In this document: piece by piece, positions 7,127-15,220 of the stretch | Layout of the letters: the number at the start of each line of letters is the position of its first letter | Position numbering within the stretch: position 1 is the first letter of the stretch | Assembly (NCBI GenBank): GCA_030674915.1 | Contig: JASXSV010000032.1 | Location: 1-28,831 of the forward strand | DNA: 28,831 nucleotides | Direction: 5' to 3' | Source of the DNA: Candidatus Endonucleibacter bathymodioli | GTDB lineage: Bacteria; Pseudomonadota; Gammaproteobacteria; Pseudomonadales; Endozoicomonadaceae | The notes under the pieces: model-generated | Databases searched by the model: none | What the model was told of the DNA's origin: nothing | The model's input: the letters and a program-made list of their open reading frames with translations, nothing else | Made by a program: the position numbers and the translations under genes

Positions 7127-9202
7127 ATGAATCTGCACACAGATGTAAGATACAGTGTAATTGAACGAGTTAGGATTTCTTTAGCGAATCCTTCACTAGA
7201 AACGTTTAAAGCTATATTTAGTGACCGCTATGTTACTATGACTAACGACTGCCTGTGTAAGTTATTAGGTAAAGAAAATGTACAACCAAAAGTTTCTAAA
7301 GGTGTAGGTGATAGAGTAATAACAGAGTGTCAGGATGTTATAGATGTGCCTGTGTCTGAGCCTGTGTCTGTGCTTGGTGCTGATGCTGTGGTAGATAAAC
7401 TACCGATAAAGACGACTCTTCAGCAAGGGTTAGAAGAGTGGGTAGATAAAGCCGACTCATCAGATGATAAGAAAGAAAGAAAAAAAGCTTCAGAAATCAT
7501 TTTGAGTGGGATTTGTCAAAAAGTACCGGTAATTGATTTATCTGAATGCAAATTAACGTCTTTGCCGCAAGCATTGAGAAATATAACAGTGAGATCATTT
7601 ACCGTAATGCTGGGTCCTTATGCTCTTGATAATGATAGTCTTTTATTAATCACAGAGTTAGAGGTTCTATCTAATATTTATGTTGTAGATTCAGATGAAC
7701 AGATTGTAGGTGGAGTCGATCAGATAGGACGTTACAAAAAACTACTGCTTACACAATTAGATTCTTGGAGCGATTCTGAGAGAGATAAAGGTAATGTTTT
7801 ATCTGCATCGGCTATCAGCAAGATAAGTTCTAGTATTGAAATGTGCTTGCGTAAGAAGAAAGAAATATATATTGACTTAATGGGGGTTAATCTACAGCAT
7901 GTCCCTAGTTTTCTTGCGAAAATACCTGGGGTGAAGGTAATTGATTTTTCGGGAAATCCACAGCTAAAAAAAATACCTGATTTTGTATTTGAAATGAAAT
8001 GTTTAAAAAATATTTATTTTGGTGGTTGCGGACTGACAGAAATACCAGATGAAATATCAAAATTAGATGGACTAGAAAATATAATAGTTTCTGATAATTA
8101 TATTGAAAAAATACCAGAATCCGTAACTAAACTAAAAAAACTAAAAAAACTCTATATTAATAATAATAAAATCGACCATTTGCCAGAGAATATGGGGGCT
8201 CTAGAAATTTGACTATTTTAAACTATGAAAACAATGATCTTATCTCTCAAAAAAAGTCTGAATTAGTGCCTGTCAATGTGAAGCTTTTTGCAGGAGAGAG
8301 TGATGTTACGAATAAAGAATTATTACTCCGTCTGAAACTAAGGCGCCTTGGGTTGTTGAATTTACGATCTCATACAGTAAAATCAAACAATGGTAGCATT
8401 ACTGTTATGGGAGCAAGAATTCCTGCCTGGGGAACGGTTCAAGAGTTATTAAAGAATGAGTTCAATACAATGATTTTTCTAGTAAAAGCAGAAACGTGGA
8501 TGGATATTCCTGATGAAAGTAAATCTATTGATCTTGATGAAAGCAATAGCGTAGATATTTCTAATGATGCTTCATTAATGAAATTCAGGCATGGTGATTT
8601 TGACCCTATGGAAATTAATTTTACTCCGGTAAAAAGACTTTGAAATACCTAGATCTGATCAATTTATATTGCTACATAATGCAATATCTAAAGCTAGCAT
8701 TGAAAATAAAAATGTTTTAATAAGTTGTTCTTATGGAGGAGGTAGAACAGGGTCTATGCTTGGTTGTAGTAAAGTATCAGAGAAATTTAAATCACTTGAT
8801 GATTCTGAAAAGTCAGGATTATTATATGTTCCTAAAACAGATAAGTTGTCTAAGTTTGGCGGAAAGTTCACTCATTTAACGAATAGCGAGAAAACGACTC
8901 CTATTGTAGCAGAAGTTATAAATGAATTAAGAGAGAGTGAAAAAGATCTAGCTGACGGTGCAGTAAGTATTGAAACTCCGAAACAAATAACTGCTCTTGA
9001 ATGCTGGGAGTTAATGCTTCGCATTAATTATAAAGTAAATAACAATCCTGGGATAACAGATGATGAAATTGTAGAGTTAATTAAAGGTGGTGGCTTTAGT
9101 TCTGAGTTTATAGAAGAGTTTGCATCCTGTCAGGAAAGCAATATTGAAAACTTATCAGCAATATATACATTAGCCAAGCAAATTAGATTATTGAAAATAT
9201 AA
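7127..9202 (+). pseudogene. LRR/tyrosine-phosphatase-like gene, copy 1 (frameshifted)
   Basis: Same gene as the intact copy at 11083-13188, but broken twice: near 8200 (a base lost where copy 2 reads CTAGGAAGTTTG) and near 8633 (one extra A in an A-run). The first part (7127-8212) ends after the leucine-rich repeats; the middle covers 8209-8643; the last part (8669-9202) carries the CSYGGGRTG phosphatase loop. Start chosen at 7127, seven bases after a strong GGAGGT. The Ser/Glu/Pro-rich linker is shorter than in copy 2. Either a true pseudogene or sequencing indels; substitutions elsewhere show the copies have really diverged. Confidence 0.85.
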
Positions 9203-9228
9203 TATTTAGTTCTACCGAAATAGAAAAA

Positions 9229-10525
9229 GAGACTGTAGATTAGTTTGTGTATTTGCTTATCATTACCCCCTACGGGAGATAAGCACCATGAAACAAAAAG
9301 AAATATTGGCCTTTGCCAAAGAGGCCGCCAAAAGCATGAAGACTGAGAAAGATCTCAGTGATTTCAGCCGCATGCTCAAGAAAGTAACCGTTGAGGCGGC
9401 ACTAGGCGCAGAATTTGATGACCACCTAGGCTAGACACCAGCCCAGCGTTGGCTCAAACAGCCGTAACGGCCATTCAGGTAAAACCGTTTATACAGACGA
9501 CGGAGCGATTGAGATAGATATTCCGCGTGATCGAGACAGTTCCTTCGAGCCGCAGCTCATTAAAAAGCAACAAACTCGATTCACAGGCATGGACGATGAA
9601 ATCCTCTTCCTTTACGCCCAGGGCATGACCACCCGCGAAATCTGTACCGCGTTCAAAGAACTTTACGATGCCGATGTATCGGCAAGCCTCATTTCCAAAG
9701 TGACAAAGTCGGTCATGGAGCAAGTAGTGGAGTGGCAAGCTCGTCCGCTGGATCAGGTGTATCCCATCGTCCTACTTAGACTGCATCGTTGTCAAAATTC
9801 GGCAAGACAAGCAAGTCATCAATAAGGCCATATACTTAGCATTGGGCGTTAACACGGAAGGCCACAAAGAACTGCTGGGCATGTGGTTATCAGCGAACGA
9901 AGGTGCAAAGTTCTGGCTAGGCATTCTGACGGAGCTAAAAACCCGTGGCCTAGAGGATATATTGATCGCCTGCGTCGATGGTGTTAAAAGCTTTCCAGAG
10001 GCCATACAGACTGTTTACCCAAAAAACCCACATTCAGCTGTGCATTGTCCATATGGTACGCAACAGCATGAAATTTGTGCCTTCGCGCGATTACAAAGAG
10101 GTGGCTGCCGATCTCAACGTATATATCAGTCGACCACTGAAGATGAGGCGCTGCGCGAGCTTGACCAAGTAGAAGAAAAATGGCGAGTTAAGTACCCTTT
10201 AATTAATCGCTCATGGCGTAAAAACTGGGACAACCTCAACACGCTGTTTGCCTACCCGCCAGAGATCAGAAAGGCCATTTATACCACCAACGCCATTGAG
10301 TCTCTGAACAGCGTCATCCGCAAAGCCATCAAGAAGCGAAAACTGTTTCCTCATGACGATTCGGCTAAAAAGGTAGTTTACCTAGCCACACGTGAAGCCT
10401 CTAAAAGATGGACCATGCCGATTCATAACTGGCGTGCAGCACTAAACCACTTAATGATTGTTTTTGAAGATAGATTGTCAGACCATATTTAACCAAAGCA
10501 GATACACAGAGTTATTTACAGGGTC
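9229..10525 (+). mobile_element. IS256-family insertion sequence, decayed
   Basis: The terminal inverted repeats can be aligned: left GAGACTGTAGATTAGTTTGT, right (reverse complement) GACCCTGTAAATAACTCTGT, both continuing GTAT. The interior encodes an IS256 transposase in several frames. No target duplication is seen: the flanks TAGAAAAA and GTTGTTCG differ, suggesting a rearrangement after insertion. The element is visibly richer in GC than its neighbours. Confidence 0.85.
9288..10492 (+). pseudogene. IS256-family transposase, multiple frameshifts
   Basis: Starts MKQKEILAFAKEAAKSMK with GGGAG upstream and reaches a stop at 9434. It then continues in other frames through GAIEIDIPRDRDSSFEPQL, LYAQGMTTREICTAFKELY, a DDE-domain stretch (ALGVNTEGHKELLGMW, ACVDGVKSFPEAI) and a C-terminus with YTTNAIESLNSVIRKAI. 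These are standard IS256/MULE-type transposase blocks. At least four frame changes are needed to read it through, so it is dead. Confidence 0.9.
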
Positions 10526-10581
10526 GTTGTTCGTGCCTCACACATTTTAGCCCACGGTTAATTGCCGCTTAAAATGGCGTT
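10526..10581 (+). other. Partial attC remnant before MITE copy 2
   Basis: CATTTTAGC at 10543 pairs with GCTTAAAATG before GCGTT at 10577-10581, an attC-like stem with a GTT core. The 5' (R'') part is not recognisable and was probably removed with the IS256 insertion. The IS1182 MITE follows directly after GTT, as at site 3. Confidence 0.5.
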
Positions 10582-11016
10582 CATGCTGTAGAAAAATAGA
10601 AAAACCCCATTAAAATGGGCTTCAAATAAGGTAAAATACTGTTTTACCGCTTAGTAGCTTATTTCATGTCTAACTTTCTCAACGATAACCTAAATCAAAG
10701 TGTTTTCTTTGATATCAATTACCTTGAAGTGCTAGGTGAAAATACCTTCGAATACAGCCTTTACAAGTTGATCGAAAACGATGAATTGTTATCTGATTTT
10801 TATGCGCGTTATAAGAATAAACATGTGGGGCGGAAAGCGTATCCACCGGCCTTATTGCTGCGGATTATTTTCTACGATGAGTGATTTGTCGCAATATTGG
10901 AGCATATATGAATAAAATATTGAATATCAGAGCTGAATTGGCTACATTCTTGAAAATCAAAAAAATGAATTATGAGTGAACAAGGGAAATCTAAATTTTG
11001 TATTTTTCTACACCCA
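10582..11016 (+). mobile_element. Internally deleted IS1182-family element, copy 2
   Basis: Near-identical to the element at 6624-7059, with the same inverted ends and deletion joint. CGTT lies on both sides (10578-10581 and 11017-11020); on the right it opens a complete GTTATGT attC core. Confidence 0.8.
10666..10884 (+). pseudogene. IS1182 transposase N-terminal fragment, copy 2
   Basis: Seventy-two residues, the same truncated N-terminus as at 6710-6928 with a few substitutions (DINYLEV, YKLIEND, KHVGRKAYPPALLLR). No catalytic domain. Confidence 0.75.
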
Positions 11017-11082
11017 CGTTATGTGGCTGTCCCATGTTCTTTTATCAGAACAGTGTTATAAGTTTAAATGGAAGTGTTAATA

Positions 11083-13188
11083 ATGAATCTGCACACAGAT
11101 GTAAGATACACTGTAATTGAACGAGTTAGGATTTCTTTAGCGAAGCCTTCACTAGAAACGTTTAAAGCTATATTTAGTAACCGCTATGTTACTATCACTA
11201 ACGACTGCCTGTGTAAGTTATTAGGTAAAGAAAATGTACAACCAAAAGTTTCTAAAGGTGTAGGTGGTAGAGTAATAACAAAGTGTCAGGATGTTATAGA
11301 TGTGCCTGTGTCTGAGCCTGTGTCTGAGCCTGTGCCTGTGTCTGAGCCTGAGCCTGCGCCTGTGCTTGATGCTGTGGTAGATAAACTACCGATAAAGACG
11401 ACTCTTCAGCAAGGGTTAGAAGAGTGGGTAGATAAAGCCGACTCATCAGATGATAAGAAAGAAAGAAAAAAAGCTTCAGAAATCATTTTGAGTGGGATTT
11501 GTCAAAAAGTACCGAGGATTGATTTATCTGAATGCAAATTAACGTCTTTGCCGCAAGCATTGAGAAATATAACAGCGACATCATTTATCTTAATGCTGGG
11601 TCCTTATACTCTTGATAATGATAGTCTTTCATTAATAATAGAGTTAGAGAGTCTATCTAATATTCATGTTACAGATTCAGATGAACAGATTGTAGGTGGA
11701 GTCGATCAGATAGGACGTTACAAAAAACTACTGCTTACACAATTAGATTCTTGGAGCGATTCTGAGAGAGATAAAGGTAATGTTTTAGCTGTATCGGCTA
11801 TCAAAAGGTTAAGATCTAGTATTGCAATATGCTTGCGTAAGAAGACAGAAATATATATTGACTTAATGGGGATTAATCTACAGCATATCCCTAGTTTTCT
11901 TGCGAAAATACCTGGGGTGACGGAAATTGATTTTTCGGGAAATCCACAGCTAAAAAAAATACCTGATTTTGTATTTGAAATGAAATGTTTAAAAAATATT
12001 TATTTTGGTGGTTGCGGACTGACAGAAATACCAGATGAAATATCAAAATTAGATGGACTAGAAAATATAATAGTTTCTGATAATTATATTGAAAAAATAC
12101 CAGAATCCGTAACTAAACTAAAAAAACTAAAAAAACTCTATATTAATAATAATAAAATCGACCGTTTGCCAGAAAATATGGGGGCTCTAGGAAGTTTGAC
12201 TATTTTAAACTGTGAAAACAATGATCTTATCTCTCAAAAAAAGTCTGAATTATTGCCTGTCAATGTGAAGCTTTTTGCAGGAGGGAGTGATGTTACGAAT
12301 AAAGAATTATTACTCCGTCTGAAACTCAGGCGCCGTGGGTTTTTGAATTTACGATCTCATACAGTAAAGTCAAACAATGGTAGCATTACTGTTATGGGAT
12401 CAAAAATTCCTGCCTGGGGAACTATTCAAGAGTTATTAAAGAATGAGTTCAATACAATAATTTTTCTAGTAAAAGCAGAAGAGTGGATGGATATTCCTGA
12501 TGAAAGTAAATCTATTGATCTTGATGAAAGCAATAGCGTAGATATTTCTAATAATGCTTCATTAATGAAATTCAGGCATGGTAATTTTGACCCTGTGGAA
12601 ATTAATTTTACTCCGGTAAAAGACTTTGAAATACCTAGATCTGATCAATTTATATTGCTACATAATGCAATATCTAAAGCTAGCATTGAAAATAAAAATG
12701 TTTTAATAAGTTGTTCTTATGGAGGAGGTAGAACAGGGGCTATGCTGGGTTGTAGTAAAGTGTTAGAGAAATTCAAATCACTTGATGATTCTGAAAAGTC
12801 AGGATTATTATATGTTCCTAAAACAGATAAGGTATCTATGTTTGGCGGAAATTTCACTCATTTAACGAATAACGAGAAAACTACTCCTATTGTAGCAGAA
12901 GTTATAACTGAATTAAGAGAGAGTGAAAAAGATTTAGCTGACGGTGCAGTAAGTATTGAGACTCCGGAACAAATAACTGCTCTTGAATGCTGGGAGTTAA
13001 TGCTTCGCATTAATTATAAAGTAAATAACAATCCTGGGATAACAGATGATGAAATTGTAGAGTTAATTAAAGGTGGTGGCTTTAGTTCTGAGTTTATAGA
13101 AGAGTTTGCATCCTGTCAGGAAAGCAATATTGAAAACTTATCAGCAATATATACATTAGCCAAGCAAATTAGATTATTGAAAATATAA
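11083..13188 (+). CDS. Leucine-rich repeat protein with C-terminal tyrosine/dual-specificity phosphatase-like domain
   Basis: A 701-residue protein counted from the ATG at 11083; a GTG/ATG-rich leader allows an earlier ATG at 11068. Order: an N-terminal helical region; a Pro/Glu/Ser linker (about 75-95, VSEPVSEPVPVSEPEPAP); a charged helical part (KADSSDDKKERKKASE); an isolated LRR-like unit (about 140-165); a main block of about five LRRs (about 255-385, for example LKNIYFGGCGLTEIPDEISK); then a C-terminal domain with ISCSYGGGRTGAMLGC. The Cys544-x5-Arg550-Thr motif is the P-loop of protein tyrosine phosphatases (HCxxGxxRTG), with Ser in place of the usual His before the Cys. No signal peptide or membrane segment. 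By analogy with LRR effectors of host-associated bacteria it may act on host phosphoproteins. The phosphatase activity is inferred from the loop alone. Confidence 0.8.
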   Translation: MNLHTDVRYTVIERVRISLAKPSLETFKAIFSNRYVTITNDCLCKLLGKENVQPKVSKGVGGRVITKCQDVIDVPVSEPVSEPVPVSEPEPAPVLDAVVDKLPIKTTLQQGLEEWVDKADSSDDKKERKKASEIILSGICQKVPRIDLSECKLTSLPQALRNITATSFILMLGPYTLDNDSLSLIIELESLSNIHVTDSDEQIVGGVDQIGRYKKLLLTQLDSWSDSERDKGNVLAVSAIKRLRSSIAICLRKKTEIYIDLMGINLQHIPSFLAKIPGVTEIDFSGNPQLKKIPDFVFEMKCLKNIYFGGCGLTEIPDEISKLDGLENIIVSDNYIEKIPESVTKLKKLKKLYINNNKIDRLPENMGALGSLTILNCENNDLISQKKSELLPVNVKLFAGGSDVTNKELLLRLKLRRRGFLNLRSHTVKSNNGSITVMGSKIPAWGTIQELLKNEFNTIIFLVKAEEWMDIPDESKSIDLDESNSVDISNNASLMKFRHGNFDPVEINFTPVKDFEIPRSDQFILLHNAISKASIENKNVLISCSYGGGRTGAMLGCSKVLEKFKSLDDSEKSGLLYVPKTDKVSMFGGNFTHLTNNEKTTPIVAEVITELRESEKDLADGAVSIETPEQITALECWELMLRINYKVNNNPGITDDEIVELIKGGGFSSEFIEEFASCQESNIENLSAIYTLAKQIRLLKI

Positions 13189-13212
13189 TATTTATTTCTA
13201 CCGAAATAGGAA

Positions 13213-13498
13213 AATGTAGCAGAAGTATCCATTTGAATGAGATCGTAAAAACGGTGTTAGGTTTTGAAATGTAGTGTTTTTTAATTTACTAAGTGTAAGT
13301 CTTAACCTCTGAGTTCCATTTATGTTGTCATCGAAATAACTATTTGGCAAGGAGCGCTCACTATGATTCTCGACGCAACATATTTCATGACGTGCGATAT
13401 GTTGTGAGTTCAATCTACCAATAACAGATTTGGACGAGACGCAGAGATCATGACCATGACACTGTTCATTCTGACTTTTTGCTAAGTCTATATAAAGG
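13213..13498 (-). pseudogene. Fragment of a paralogue of the 481-residue unknown protein (3' part)
   Basis: On the minus strand this reads DLAKSQNEQCHGHDLCVSSK, VIGRLNSQHIARHEICCVEN and SLPNSYFDDNINGT, which aligns with DLAGNQSKRCDSHDLCVSAK, LIGRFNSQNIAGYEVCCIEN and SLPDSYFDDEINRT of the protein at 23181-24626. Its upstream part is displaced beyond the IS30 element, continuing at 14584. Its own C-terminus is cut where it meets the end of the LRR duplication. Confidence 0.85.
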
Positions 13499-14580
13499 CG
13501 CGGATTTCAGTCATAAGTGCGCCATATTGAAAAAGTTGAGCCAGAGGGTACACTCACGGTTCTACCAAAAACCAATGTGAGACCACTTATGAATAAGCGT
13601 TATACCCACCTGACTCAAGAAGAAAGATACCAGATTTGGTCAGAGAAAAAAGCAGGAGTTTCAAATGAAATTATCGCCCAAGACTTAAGGCGTGATTTGA
13701 GTACCGTTAAAAGAGAGTTGGCTAGAAATACAGGGGCTAGAGGTTATCGCCCGAAGCAAGCACATAATTTTGCGCAGGAACGTCATCAACAGAAACCAAA
13801 AGCGACCAAGATGGTAGCTGAACTGAAAGATAAAATTACTGACAGACTAAGTAAGCAGTGGAGCCCTGAGCAAATACAAGGACGCCTTAAACGAGATAAT
13901 CAACCTTCTGTATGTCCCTCTACGATTTACCAGTTTATTCGAGAGGACAAAGCTGGGGGTGGTTGCTTGTATCAACATCTTCGGCACAAGAAGTATAAGC
14001 AAAGAACAAGAAAGCCCGATGCACGAGGCCAGATCCGAAACCGTGTTAGCATTGATGATCGACCTGGAATTGTGGATCAAAAAATACGTTTAGGCGATTG
14101 GGAAGCAGACACTGTAATTGGCAAAAGACACAAGGGTGTACTGGTTACATTAACGGAAAGAGTGAGTAAATTAAATTTGGTAAAACGTGTTCCTTCAAAG
14201 CACGCTGACGTGGTGACGAAAGCAATTATAACGATGCTCAAGCCTTACCAATCAGACTTACTCACGATCACATTTGATAACGGAAAGGAGTTCGCCTTTC
14301 ATGAAAAAATCAAGAAAAAGCTTAACGTAGATACCTATTTTGCTCACCCTTACTCCTCGTGGGAACGAGGTTTGAATGAAAATCATAATGGTTTGATAAG
14401 ACAATATTTGCCCAAAAGCCAATCTTTGGATAATGTCACTGACAAAGAAATTTTAGATATACAAAACCGACTAAACCAAAGACCAAGAAAACTGTTAGAC
14501 TTTAAAACACCTGATGAGATTTATAGTGAAATGGCGTTAGCTGCATAAATTTTAAGGGGCACTTATGACTAAAATCCGCG
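13499..14580 (+). mobile_element. IS30-family insertion sequence, complete
   Basis: 1082 bases with terminal inverted repeats CGCGGATTTCAGTCATAAGT (left) and CGCGGATTTTAGTCATAAGT (right, reverse complement). A 3-base target duplication AGG lies at 13496-13498 and 14581-14583, the size usual for IS30. It interrupts a pseudogene homologous to the 481-residue protein. Confidence 0.92.
13589..14548 (+). CDS. IS30-family transposase
   Basis: 319 residues from the ATG at 13589 (MNKRYTHLTQEERYQIW), the typical IS30 start; an earlier in-frame ATG at 13517 would overlap the terminal repeat. It has an N-terminal HTH (NEIIAQDLRRDLSTVKREL), then a DDE catalytic domain: D174 in GDWEADTV, D230 in ITFDNGKEF, E264 in RGLNENHNGLIRQY, with the 33-residue D-to-E spacing of this family. 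Intact and probably the only undamaged transposase in the window. Confidence 0.95.
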   Translation: MNKRYTHLTQEERYQIWSEKKAGVSNEIIAQDLRRDLSTVKRELARNTGARGYRPKQAHNFAQERHQQKPKATKMVAELKDKITDRLSKQWSPEQIQGRLKRDNQPSVCPSTIYQFIREDKAGGGCLYQHLRHKKYKQRTRKPDARGQIRNRVSIDDRPGIVDQKIRLGDWEADTVIGKRHKGVLVTLTERVSKLNLVKRVPSKHADVVTKAIITMLKPYQSDLLTITFDNGKEFAFHEKIKKKLNVDTYFAHPYSSWERGLNENHNGLIRQYLPKSQSLDNVTDKEILDIQNRLNQRPRKLLDFKTPDEIYSEMALAA

Positions 14581-14583
14581 AGG

Positions 14584-14660
14584 TGATATTTCTCCCAGTA
14601 ATTAGTTTAACACATTCAGAAAAAATCAGCATTTTCTATATCGGTGTTAATGATTTTTTT
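14584..14660 (-). pseudogene. Upstream fragment of the same paralogue, beyond the IS30 element
   Basis: The minus strand reads ENADFF, stop, MC, stop, TNYWEKYH, matching DNADFSLMCYSNNWEKYQF of the 481-residue protein, so the gene already carried stops. The match fades beyond about 14660. Confidence 0.7.
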
Positions 14661-14690
14661 TCAGAAACGCCTAAACTCTCAAGAAATGAT

Positions 14691-14724
14691 TTCTCGTTCC
14701 CACGCTCTGCGTGGGAATGCATAC
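14691..14724. repeat. REP-like palindromic repeat
   Basis: CGTTCCCACGCTC and GCGTGGGAATGC form a hairpin. The same hairpin type recurs at 14815-14841 (a more degenerate version) and at 21247-21281, with its mirror at 27961-27995. Such extragenic palindromes are dispersed in many gammaproteobacteria. Confidence 0.65.
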
Positions 14725-14814
14725 TGGCAGTGGTTTGATCACAACACTAAAACAAGTTGATCCTATATTTCCACACAAGGAGCTTTGCTAAGTTTGGCGG
14801 CAATGGTGAGTAAG

Positions 14815-14841
14815 GTACGCATTCCCACGTGGGAGCGTGTA
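14815..14841. repeat. REP-like palindromic repeat, degenerate
   Basis: GCATTCCCACGTGGGAGCGTG, an inverted-orientation relative of the hairpin at 14691-14724 with a shorter loop. The 90 bases between the two hold nothing recognisable. Confidence 0.55.
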
Positions 14842-14849
14842 GAACGTTT

Positions 14850-15150
14850 GATACAGGCATAAAACCTACAAGGATGCGAAGTCCTAGCCCAGGATTAAAC
14901 GCTTTAAAGAAAGTCCTCCAGAAACACAAAATGCTACCTAGTATTAACCGTCGAGTATATTTCACTGATAATGGATACATGGAATCGTACTTTCATGGTT
15001 TAAAGTCTGAACTTATGTTAGGTAGATATATACTCAATGAATGATTTGCTGTATGCTTTGAACGGCTACATCAAGCACTGAAGATAACGAACAGCTGGTG
15101 GCATGGGTGCGTTAAAGTATTCAACAACTTCACACATGCAAGAGTGATAT
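14850..15150 (+). pseudogene. IS3-family transposase (OrfB) C-terminal remnant
   Basis: Reads ALKKVLQKHKMLPSINRRVY, FTDNGYMESYFHGLKSE, LMLGRYILNE, a stop, then FERLHQALK in a neighbouring frame. DNGYMESYFHGLKSE is the rve-domain segment with the catalytic Glu in IS3-type transposases (DNAxxESFFxxLKxE). No ends or 5' part remain. Confidence 0.7.
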
Positions 15151-15170
15151 AAAAACATATTTAATGATTC

Positions 15171-15179
15171 TGGTATAGT
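15171..15179 (+). promoter_or_regulatory. Possible extended -10 promoter for the ankyrin gene
   Basis: TGGTATAGT is an extended -10 (TGn-TATAGT) about 40 bases before the ATG at 15221; no good -35 box is seen. Weak support. Confidence 0.3.
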
Positions 15180-15220
15180 GTTCATCTCATGTAATTTTCT
15201 TTTATATTTAAGGTTTTTTT

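Larger units (their letters stand above)
6621..9228 (+). repeat. Direct duplication, copy 1 (IS1182 MITE + LRR/phosphatase gene)
   Basis: Matches 10579-13214 with scattered substitutions and a few indels. It starts at the GTT of an attC core; sequence to the left of GTT differs between the copies. The right side ends where the IS256-family element begins. Confidence 0.9.
10579..13214 (+). repeat. Direct duplication, copy 2
   Basis: Second copy of the unit at 6621-9228. It shares the MITE, leader, LRR/phosphatase gene and about 25 bases beyond the stop, then diverges after ACCGAAATAGG. Confidence 0.9.

Noticed and set aside
7127..8212. First LRR frame as an independent short LRR gene
   Set aside because: Alignment with 11083-13188 shows it is the first part of a frameshifted longer gene.
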